NCBI GenBank assembly: GCA_947579605.1
Contig: OX388307.1
Location: forward strand, 17,461,237 to 17,525,236
Direction: 5' to 3'
Length of the DNA stretch: 64,000 nucleotides
DNA from: Athripsodes cinereus
Lineage: Eukaryota; Arthropoda; Insecta; Trichoptera; Leptoceridae
The position numbers were made by a program, and so were the translations under genes. Positions 21,119 through 31,066 of this stretch are shown here, one piece after another (the first letter of the stretch is position 1; each line of letters begins with the position of its first letter). The notes below the pieces were generated by a model. It made no database searches. It was not told the origin of the DNA and was given only the letters and a program-made list of their open reading frames with translations.

Positions 21119-22034
21119 TTTTACTGACTTAACCATCATGTTTATAAAAGTCTTCTTTTGGCCCCAGTTAGTTGACCAAAAATCAGCAAACTTCTCCGCT
21201 CATCGTCATCTAACGTTGCAAATTTCAAAGTTCCTTTCTTTGTTAATTGATATTTGCATCTATTTTTAATTAATCTCTTGTTTCCTGGTATTTTTTTTTC
21301 AAAATACTGATTATTCTCATTCAACTCTCTCTAAAAAAAACAACACCGAAACTTCTGAATATGGTCGAATCACAATGCAAAGAAATTTATACCAGGCGGC
21401 AACATTCAACCAATATCTGTCGTACAAAAGGTGCGTAAATTGGGATTTGAGAGGTTTGCAAATTATATTGTTCTATGGACTGGATTTGCGTGTTTTTTTG
21501 ATGACCATTTTTTGAAACAATTTCAATAATTTGAAAATAAGAGTTTCACACAGTGGTGAGGAATAAACTGTACATTTGATTGGTATCAAAAAGTCACTTT
21601 TGGCCAAATCGGGATTTACGTGGTTTACAAGTTAGACCGACGAAATATTTTTTTGATGTAAGAATATTTTTATTTCACTTATAAAGTTGGCTATATACTA
21701 TCATGCAAAGTTGTCATTTTTTTTATTTACAATCTACATAATAAAATATTGTGAATATTTAAAGATTGTAATTAAAAAAATTGACAACTTTGCACGATAA
21801 TAATATGTAGCCACCTTTATAAATGAAAAATAAATATTCTTACATTAAAAAAAAAATCATTTTTACCAAGAAACTTAAAGTTTTTTTATCAAGACCCTAA
21901 GGAGTCTGATAAAAAAAAGAAATAATTAAGTTTTCAATTTATTAAAATCAAACATTGTTTAGTTTACCTCCAACATACAGTTTTTCATAAATCTATTTTC
22001 TAATTTGAGATAATAACAGGTAGGTACCTAAATT

Positions 22035-22101
22035 GTAAGTAATTGTTTTTTATCAATGTACAGTAATGAATGAATAAATAAAATAAATAAATAAATAAAT
22101 A
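22035..22101 (+). mobile_element. non-LTR 3' tail
   Basis: AATGTACAGTAATGAATGAA followed by (AAAT)n. It matches the tail of the hairpin UTR family (compare 25770-25812). Confidence 0.55.
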
Positions 22102-23640
22102 GAATCACTATGTTTGTATGAAAATATGACTTTGGTCAGATATAAATTTACTTCCTGGGAAAATGATAAATAGCAACATCCCAGTTGTAATAAAATGTAA
22201 ATATTTGCTGATTCTATAACGTAAGTCCTTAAATGTCACAACAAATGTATGTACAAGGTGTATCTACAAAACTATTAATAATTTTAAAAGTATATGGATG
22301 TGATTCTCTGTATTTATACAAGAGTAGGTATGTGATTTACTTCTGGGCCACTGACGTAAACATGTTGCCACTCTTTTGTCAGTTTATTATGTTCTTCCAA
22401 GTGAAATTTTTAAACCGTCTTCATCTTCATGCAAATCTGAAAAATTAAACAAAAGAAATACATAAAACTTATAATAATAGTAAGACAATCAAATTTAATT
22501 AAATTCTTAGGAGATTCTATAATTGTGTTTATTGTGGTAAAGTTTATTACTACACAATATCCTTCCAGGCTTACTATATTTCTAACTAGGGCTATTATTA
22601 TACTATGTGATGATTTTATACAAAGATCTATAAACCTATAGATTATCTAGATATTTATATATATGAATCTTCAAAGGCATCATCATTCTCCTATTTGTTT
22701 CAATTCTTTTCGATTACACTCACATCAACTTATCTGCGTTTGTTTTAGTTTATATCTATTATTTATATTTACATTCTTTAAGCATTTCACAAAAACCCTA
22801 TCATAATGTTTATGGGTTGTCTTGAAAGATGTTGCATAGCAACAAGTCCACCCTTAAGTCAGATCTGCTATCTGTGTAGCCTCTCATTATGTTTATATAC
22901 TTATTGTCGGATCAATAAAGATTTATTTAAATTTATTTTATTTTAATGTATGTCAGAAAGTTACTTAAAGCAAATGCAAAATATATAATGGCGAGGTTAC
23001 TGCTGGAGCAATTTCCCCGTCAAACCATTAGAAGGAGTCTTTTTCATCATTTGAATAAACTGGAATTTATTATTAATTATTAAATTAGCAAAAGTATTGT
23101 CTAAATAATTACTAACCATTGATTCCTTCAATAGAGACCATATTTATTTCTTGATTTATTTTTCTCTGATTAACTTTTTAATCGATCTTGTGAAGTACTC
23201 GTATGTTCCGACTGTTCTTTTTTCAAATAGTTGAAGTGACGATTGTATATTCCTCATTTTTGTTATACGGCTGAAACAATAAAATAATACTTTAGATTTT
23301 ATAATATATTTATGAGATAAAAGTAATACATAAAAAATATAAAATAAAACAATGAACATTTAAGTATATCTACATAAAAAAGTTCTTAATGACACATCAT
23401 TATTATGTATATTGAATATTTTTCATTACTTACCCGAGCTTCTGAAATTCCTTAATAGTTTTTTAATCCTATTTGTTCTCGAATTACTGAGCATAATATT
23501 AAAAATAATTCAAATATTATAACACTTCACAAAACAATAACAAAACAATCGCCAAACTTACAAACAGTAACGAACTAACGTCACGATGAATGCCAAACAG
23601 CATTCAACAGATAGGGATCGTTAATTTCCGTAAGATTTCG
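22102..23640. other. no gene seen
   Basis: AT-rich intronic DNA. Frames at 22233-22448 (+) and 23156-23359 (-) have no recognisable motif. Another ATAAAGATTTATTTAAATT tail near 22914-22940 may be a further retroposon end. Confidence 0.35.
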
Positions 23641-23985
23641 CAAAACACAAAAAGGAAATCCCAATTTTTAGGAATTAATGCACTAATTCAATTTACGGAT
23701 TACTTCATTTGAGAATAGAATTTCTTGAATCAATATAACGATTTCTTCAACCAAAGTTTTGTATGTTTTCTCAATCCAAAATATTCGTATTACTCAGTAC
23801 AAGAACAAATCTCTTGGACCAAGGAAACAATATTTATTAAAATGAGAAAAATATTTTTTTCATTGAAGAGAACTGGTTTACTTAATTCGAGGAAATATTC
23901 TTAACTCAAGACAATAGTCTCTTGAATTGTTTGAGACAGTTCAAATGCTTGGATTGAGATTATAAAATCCACTTGTTTTTTCAGT

Positions 23986-24276
23986 GTGCAACATGCATTC
24001 CATTAATGAAAGATCACTTGATTTTACGCAGGAGATAGTATGAGGTGAAGGTTTTACTCCATTTCACTGCGTACTGGATTTAATGTTGTGTCGGCCATTC
24101 TGCGAGATGGTCCTGAAGAAGCACATGTATACACAATGCAGAAACACAACACCTATTCTGCAAATCCAATCTGCATGTTCCGGTGACGGGCCGTGTCTCG
24201 TCCCACATGCAAAGGCAAGAGCCAAGTCTCTGCCCGACTGTACGCAGTGAAATGGAGTAAAACCTTCACCTCATAT
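23986..24276 (+). repeat. palindromic module 'R', copy 2 (complete)
   Basis: A lead segment (23988-24040) is followed by a 33-bp arm (GAGGTGAAGGTTTTACTCCA..., about 24041-24074), a 165-bp core (24074-24238) and the inverted arm (about 24239-24273), then (TA)n. The core is the reverse complement of the core in copy 1 (17749-17915) while the lead segment is in the same orientation, which is the expected result of a flip between the two inverted arms. Confidence 0.8.
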
Positions 24277-24289
24277 ATATATATATTAA

Positions 24290-24662
24290 GAAAATTACCC
24301 AACAGACACCTCATCCGCACAACCAACAGACTGCAAACTCCCTTTTGTATGAAACAGGAAAGGTGTCCCGATGCTTACGAATCGGCTTAGGCTTAAGTGC
24401 ACTTTACCCATGGTACGTTCACCAATCCCACCAATTCCTATTTCAAACTGTCATGTTCGACATCTGTTGAGCATAGATGTCAACTAACAGCAACCATCTT
24501 TGTGATTGTGTTCGAGGTTGTTGACAATCTATCGTTGATTGTCAACCCGAAACACTAAATGGCGCCAGAGAACAATTGTGTTCTCCTATTTACAGCTACA
24601 AAAGGGAGTTTGCACAGTCTGTTGGTTGTGCGGATGAGGTGTCTGTTGGGTAATTTTCTTAA
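24290..24662. repeat. 62-bp inverted repeat pair
   Basis: Arms 24290-24350 (AGAAAATTACCCAACAGACA...) and 24597-24660 are reverse complements with one or two differences, around a 246-bp interior that also contains a smaller GTTGACAATC...GATTGTCAAC hairpin (about 24518-24546). No frame inside. It lies between two (TA)n tracts, like the Penelope-like fragment at 17 kb. Confidence 0.75.
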
Positions 24663-24718
24663 TATCTTCACTCTCGCAGGTGTGAAAATCCAGCTAAATG
24701 CGAAAACTTCGTTTAACA

Positions 24719-24720
<2 letters not shown>

Positions 24721-24782
<62 letters not shown>
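24721..24782. repeat. (TA)n microsatellite
   Basis: About 30 uninterrupted AT units; the flanking open frames here are artefacts of the repeat. Confidence 0.95.
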
Positions 24783-24786
<4 letters not shown>

Positions 24787-24880
24787 TGACTGTGTGATCA
24801 AGTTTTCATCGGAAATGCATGTGCAACATGCATTCCATTGATGAAAGATCACTTGATTTATATATATATATATATATATA
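24783..24880 (+). repeat. module 'R' lead fragment plus (TA)n
   Basis: Repeats 17625-17690 (GAATGACTGTGTGATCAA ... GATCACTTGATT) with few changes. The segment is itself an imperfect hairpin pairing ATCAAGTTTTCATCGGAA with TTCCATTGATGAAAGATC. It is followed by a second (TA)n tract (24859-24882). Confidence 0.7.
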
Positions 24881-24884
24881 TAAA

Positions 24885-25605
24885 CTAGTGTACCCGGTAA
24901 CATCGTCCCGAAGTTAAATCTTGAAGTTGGACACCGCAGACGCCCATATTTCACTAAAAAAACTACTGAAAACCTCTTCCTATTGAAAAATATTGAAGTT
25001 TGACATCCCACACGACCATATTTCAATTAAAAAAATGGGTAGGTACCTACGTGGATATAAATACTATAAACCTTCTCCTAATGTAAATTTTTAGGTTTGA
25101 CACCGAACATGCCTATATTCAAATAAAAAAAAAATAGGTTGGTAGGTACCTACGTGGATAAAAGTATTAAAAATTTCTTCCCATTGTAAATTTTGAAGTT
25201 CGACATACGTGGATAAAAGTATTAAAAATTTCTTCCCATTGTAAATTTTGAAGTTCGACACCGCACACGCTTATATTTAAATTTAAAAAAATAGATAGGT
25301 ACCTACGTGGATAAAAGTACTGAAAACCTCTTCCCACTGTAAAATCTTGAAGTTTGACATCCCACACGACCATATTTAAAAAAATATGGGTAGGTACCTA
25401 CGTAGATAAAAGTACTGAAAACCTCTTCCTACTGTAAAATCTTGAAGTTTGATATCCTACACGGCCATATTTCAATAAAAAAAATGGATAGGAACCTACG
25501 TGGATATAATTACGATAAACCTCTTCCCATTGAAATACCTTGAAGTTTGACACCTACACGTCTTTATTTCATTAAAAAAATAGATAGGTACCTATGCGGA
25601 ATACA
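24885..25605. repeat. tandem array, about 110-bp unit
   Basis: About seven units share TTGAAGTTTGACA(C/T)C, CACACG-CCATATTT, an A-run, TAGGTACCTACGTGGATA and CTGAAAACCTCTTCCCA. Units differ by a few percent to 20 percent and one is truncated (about 25200-25260, a local 58-bp duplication). Unit length and lack of separate spacers rule out CRISPR. The GTAGGTACCTAC core is a palindrome. Confidence 0.85.
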
Positions 25606-25686
25606 GTACTAAAAAAAGTAACGAAAGAATTAATGCTACCTAGGTACTCCCTCCCTGTGTTCCCAAAAGGCTTAGTAGGAAAAGAT

Positions 25687-25812
25687 CGCGCCTTTGCGAT
25701 AAACTCGCCCTCTATAAATTGATTGTATTTAATTCGAATGTAGGTATACCTTTTATGTAATTGTTAATTTATGTAATCAATGTACAGTAGAGAATGAATA
25801 AATAAATAAAAA
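25687..25812 (+). mobile_element. non-LTR 3' UTR, hairpin family
   Basis: GATCGCGCCTTTGCGATAAACTCGCC stem-loop (split here as GATCGCGCC / GCGATAAACTCGCC), then CAATGTACAGTAGAGAATGA and (AAAT)n. It matches the 3' ends at 4785-4905 and 42470-42598. Confidence 0.65.
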
Positions 25813-25971
25813 ACCATAATGAATGAATAAACATTGTTCAATATTCTAGAGCATTGCCTACTTTCAATTGATATACCTTCATCGGATTTTTTTTAAAAGA
25901 CATAAAAATATTAAGTCAAAATAAATGTTACTCGTTGATTGAGAAAAATCTTGTACCAACCTATGTACTAT

Positions 25972-26215
25972 ACCATATACCATCACGGCATATCCCACAA
26001 GTGGGGCAGCCAGTAGACCAACTGCATGCTAGAATCATGCAAACTGTCCTCTTCGTGCCAATATAAAATCAAGACATTCTGGATGGGTGGCAAACCTCAT
26101 TGCCGAATTTAAGATGTAAAATGTCTTAACTTTTCGAACACATGCCTTTTACAGGACACTCGAAAACTTACGGGGAAGAGTGGGAGACCAATTCTTTACC
26201 GGGTGCTCCACGGAT
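25972..26215 (+). repeat. dispersed repeat 'B', longest intact copy
   Basis: Starts ACCATCACGGCATATCCCAC and ends near TTTACCGGGTGCTCCACGG. It includes AATCAAGACATTC-GGATGGGTGGC and CCTTTTACAGGACACTCGAA, segments also seen at 37455-37685 and, inverted, at 59450-59640. Non-coding; class unknown. Confidence 0.7.
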
Positions 26216-27977
26216 AAACCTACCTATGTACTTATTGGAAAACTCATTCCTACAATATTGTCTATTGATTTCATGATTCCATTTTCACATTTATTTTTCT
26301 TTGCTTTTTTTTCTCATGTCATACCTATTTCTATTGTCTATGAAATCGAATGAAAATATACCGAAATTTATGCAATCCTTATTTACACAAATTAGTAGTT
26401 TTTATGATTTGAAAGCATGATGTTTTATAACCAAAATAATCTCCAAGCTTTTAGTTTCAGTTTTGTAGTATTTTCTATCACTTCCATTTTGAAATTAATT
26501 CAATATAATGAAAATGTTTTGTCAACAATATTTGCATTTTTTAAGTCAAATTTTCATACTCAGTAAAATCATTAAAATGGTGATATCTTTGTCAATAAAT
26601 AAGATATTTAAAATATTTTTGGCCTGGAGTCTGTGATTATGTATAGTTTATTATTCAACATGCCTTTCCTAAATTAGGGACATTGTTGATGATATGTACG
26701 GGCTCAAATATTTGTGCCGATTCCCACAAATACTAAGAAATAATAAAGGACTACCAATTTTTTGAAGTCTGAGGCTTAAACATTTCAAAATAAGTCAAGC
26801 TTTTCTTCTTTCCACACAAAGCATGAAGGGAATATTAAAATAGAACAATACATACCTTCTCCTTTTTTGTAATTTAGATACTTTGCAAAAATATAAATCA
26901 TGTTATCATTTACCAGAAGGTAATCGTTGCAAAAAAATAATGGATACTCACCTATTTTTACTTAATTTCCTATTCAACTACATATTTTATAAAACATATC
27001 ATAGGAAAAGAAAAAGTTTTATTATGTTAATTCATTTATTGCATCAAAAATTCATAAAACAACTACTCGATCAACCTTCAAGATTTTCCTGGGAACGAAG
27101 AGAAGAGAATACAGTCTTTTCTGTTCAGATTCTTTGCAACGATGGTGTCACTTCTTCCCACAACATTCCTAAAGCCATAATGTCGTTGTCATTAATTTAT
27201 TTTCAATTTAATTTATAATTTCTTAATCATTAATTTCATCATCATTGTGAAAAGGGGCATCCAGTCGCAATCCTTTCGGATGACCGTTTTGGTGTTTCTG
27301 CAAAAAAATATAATGTTAACTCTTTAGTAACAAAAATGTAAAGCAGATTTAATAGATTTTATTTAGATAGAAAACGTAAATTAATTCTCACCTGATGTTA
27401 AATTAAATATTGAACGTACTTTTTGACACATCGTTCATTGATCGCCATTTTGGAATGTTATAATGACACAAATAATTGCCAGATGAATAACATATTGTTT
27501 TTGGCTTTTCAATTAGCATGTGCTTAATATTTTTAAATTGGATTATTTACGCAAAAAATATTTTAAATGTGTTTATTTGCATGAACTTAAAAATTCTGAT
27601 TGTACTTATTTTTTACAAATTAATCATAAATATTTATAGTACTTTTCATAATTAATATCTTATGGCACACAATTTTGGCGGTAAAGAACATTTTCGCACT
27701 CTTTCAAACTCACGCAAAAAACGTATTTATTATCTCTTTCACATTTTTTGCATCCACTCTTTTTTGCCGTTTTTCTTGCTTCTAAAAAACAAAGTATGGC
27801 ATTTAGTGAGTTATTATTTCAAATAGGTAGCTCATCTTGTAATGGTCAGGTCAATGGAACGCAAATTTCTTGAAATGGGAGAGTATAGCCCGGTGAAAGT
27901 TTAGTACGTAAATTTGAAAATCAGATTTATAAGATATAATGATGATTAGTGTTATAATAAACTCTATGTTGTTTTAG
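26216..27977. other. intron 1, distal part
   Basis: No gene identified. Two minus-strand stretches look coding-like: about 27685-27780 reads KSGCKKCERDNKYVFC and about 27236-27300 reads KHQNGHPKGLRLDAPFH then a stop, the latter behind a good TTTTTTTGCAG acceptor (complement of 27301-27316). They could be remnants of a small transposon gene; no full frame can be built. Confidence 0.3.
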
Positions 27978-28044
27978 ACAAGGGGATGTGATAGGCAGAG
28001 CGTAATAGTGAAGGAGTGTAGCAAGAGATTAGTTGGTGGTCAAG
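27978..28044 (+). other. Sin3A: 5' UTR part of Sin3A exon 2
   Basis: A GTTTTAG acceptor (AG 27976-27977) opens this exon. It contains a minimal upstream ATG-TGA (27985-27990) and an in-frame stop before the ATG at 28045, which supports 28045 as the start codon. Confidence 0.6.
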
Positions 28045-28137
28045 ATGAAGCGTGTCAATGTGCCTCGTCTCAACACTGTTCCAGGCCCAGGTCCTGGCTC
28101 TGACGAACCCACACCACACATCATTCCTGGACAGCAA
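28045..28137 (+). CDS. Sin3A: Sin3A coding exon 1 (residues 1-31)
   Basis: Start codon exon; encodes [18 protein letters not shown] and continues to a donor at 28138 (CAA|GTACTA), phase 0. Confidence 0.88.
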
Positions 28138-31018
28138 GTACTATGATATTCCTTATCCTTAACAAAACTATTATATGTATTATATAATAAAGCATTAATA
28201 TTCCACAGTATATGCTATTTATCTTTATAGATATATTTAAATTCTTGTGCCAATGTTAGTCTACCCATAAACCATTAGACTTTAATTAGAGTAAATAGGT
28301 TTTTAAAGTAAGTTTGAAAATGTGTCATATCGCACCTTTTCATGAAAATGCTTTACAGATACAAACACAACCAGGAAGTGGTGGTGTCAGTATACATGGA
28401 CAACAGTCACAAGCTTTAGCGCTCCATGAAAACTCTCCTTCACACCAGGCAACCATTATTGGTAATTATTTTTTTTATTTTCTACCTGTTTTTGCTGTTT
28501 GTAGGGACTTTAATGCAATGTCCCTAATATACATCATTTTACAGAATTGCATTTCAGATTTCATTTTTCTTAGCATCCTTCCTCTTACATTCATTCAACA
28601 CCAGTTATTGGAATTATGGTCTCGTGCCCTTTCCCCCCTTTGATTCGCAGATTTACAAAATATTTTGCATTTTTTCTTATATTCATAAACACAAGTACAC
28701 AAATTGAATTTAGGGTGTACACCATAATTGCTGTGAAAAAGACGACCCCTTGCTTAATCTCACGTTTTTTGGAAGTTTTGTACATAGAAGTTTAATTGAT
28801 TTATTTCAGTGGAATAAAATAGACGTTTTTTTTACACATAAGAATTAAAATTCAAAAGAAGAATGATACAGTTTATCTAACATCTAAAATATTTAAATTT
28901 TTAAGTAAATAGAACAAAACATAGAATAATAAATATACCTAATAAATTATTAATCTAATCATTATTAATATTGATCTGACATTATGTGAAATTGAAATAT
29001 TGTTAATCTGTTATTGTAATTTCTATAGAATCTAGATTCAAAGTGTGGAGATAAATAAGTATTCCATTAAATTAATACTACTATACCATTGTGGTATATC
29101 TCACAAGTGTGGTAGCCAGCAGACCAACTGCGTGTAATAAACATGCAAGCTGTCATCTCCTTGCAAACAAAAATCAAGACATTCAAGGTGGGTGGCAAAG
29201 CAATTTAAGTATGACAAAATTAATCGAAATATAGGACAAAAGTCCCTACTTTTATAATGTAAAAAAAACTGGTGGTCCAAGAAAATGGTCTAGAAGAGAA
29301 TTGGAATCCACTGCATTAACTCCCAAAACAACCATTGTGTTAAGTTATCTAAAAGATAATAATCTGTCATGCCATCTGGCAGACACTCGGCGCTACACTG
29401 GGTCCAGGCCACGCAGTGTGAAATGGACTACTGCTCGCAGGGTCGTCATCCATCAGGTGACCCATGGAAATTTAGCTACTGGTGAAGAAAACTACTAAGA
29501 TAATGAAGTTGCGCAGTGAAATAAGGAACGGAACTAGAAATTTCCAGGGATTGCTCCAAAATGGAAAACTAGACATTGTGGAGACAGGTGTAAAGATATG
29601 CAAATTGGATATCTTGGACATAGGATAATCGCATTGGAAAAGTTGCGGACATAATAACTAGGGCTGTGGAAGGGACCAAGTACCAGCAAGATGGAGCGAC
29701 CAAATTAAGGAAGCCACACTGAACTCACTGCATGGAGCCCTGCATATGACGAGATAGATGGTCTATAGCTATAGAATGAGGCATGATAGTCATGATTGTC
29801 AGAATTGAGGAACCGACTGAGATGATGATAAATTTTATATTATATATATTTTGTGGCTCATGTTAAGTGATCATACTTACTGGTGATAATGTCTGAATAT
29901 GTTTCCTTATTTTGTACTTGTGCTGCAATAATTTTTTTTTTATATAAAAGATATATCTGGGTTTATTGTTATAAACCCAAATACAATCTTATACACCTTT
30001 CACAGTAAACTACTAAAAGCTTGTGTCGTGAAAGGGAAGTTTGCCAGCACCTGGTATCGAACAACGGACCCCTTACCCCTTTTATAACTATATCTTTAGT
30101 CAATACAACCATTTTTATGAATCTTTGAAATGAAACATATTGTCTTTTTCCACTTTGTAGTGAGCTCCCAGCAAGTGATCAATTATTCTAAAACAGGAGC
30201 CTTGCAGTATGCAGGAGCTCAATATGTTCCACCAAAATCTTCTCCAGCGTCCCATATGGCTCCGCCGATACAGCATCAACCCAGACACAAGGTAAAGTAT
30301 CATCTGTATATTTGTCCTTATTTGCTTTATGGTACTGTAACTCATTCTCTATGATGTGTATTATAGGCTGTGGTGGGCACCCAATCTCCAGGGGTGCAGG
30401 TGGCTGTTGGACCTTTAGGCGGCGGAGGAGTCAACAACTACCAGCGACTCAAGGTTGAGGATGCCCTTTCTTACTTGGACCAAGTTAAATACAGATTTAA
30501 CAATCAGCCACAAGTGTACAATGATTTTCTAGACATTATGAAGGAATTTAAAAGTCAGAGGTGGGTTTTACATACCTATTATATTCATGTGGTTTGAAAG
30601 CTTTCATGGCGATCTTCACTATCTGGTTGTTGTTTTGCGGGTTTGCCATGTCTAGTTTTATTTTGTCGACGTTTCAGTGCACATGCTGGCTGTCTTCAGG
30701 ATTATAAATGAGTGATGAGTGTGATATTATATTTACACTTTATTTCATTGTCACAGTGTTTTCATATTAATATCTTCACAAAATTTACTACTGATTAATA
30801 ACTTGTAAATGATAATATTTTATATGATTTCAGTATTGATACGCCAGGAGTGATAGCGAGGGTATCAAATTTGTTCAAGGGCCACCCTGAGCTTATTGTT
30901 GGATTCAATACCTTCCTACCACCGGGATATAAAATAGAAGTACAAGCTAATGATCAAGTAAGTTGAGTCAGTCAATCAATCAATATCTACAAATAAGTTT
31001 TGTAAAGCAAACAATATT

Positions 31019-31066
<48 letters not shown>

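Larger units (their letters stand above)
17946..23984. mobile_element. possible large TIR element with repeat-rich ends
   Basis: The left edge CACAGAAAGAAAAAATATAT and the complement of the right edge CACACTGAAAAAACAAGTGG resemble each other, and both are followed inwards by degenerate repeats of the type TTCTCAATCAAAGAA. Further inverted matches occur inside (18491-18545 against 21605-21640 and 21855-21885, sharing TACAAGTTAGACCGACGA). It splits copy 1 from copy 2 of module R. No transposase was found; piggyBac and RTE pieces lie within. Boundaries are approximate. Confidence 0.4.

Noticed and set aside
24290..24662. Hammerhead ribozyme in the inverted-repeat unit
   Set aside because: A GGATGAGGTGTC stretch recalls the CUGAUGAG core, but the paired GAAA and cleavage triplet could not be placed; kept only as a search suggestion.
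24559..25026. Long open frames on both strands across 24559-24789 and 24694-25026
   Set aside because: They are created by the (TA)n microsatellite, which reads as an endless YIYI frame on either strand.
24885..25605. Regularly spaced repeats that could suggest a CRISPR array
   Set aside because: Units are about 110 bp, contiguous, variable, without unique spacers; the sequence is a eukaryotic intron with no cas genes.
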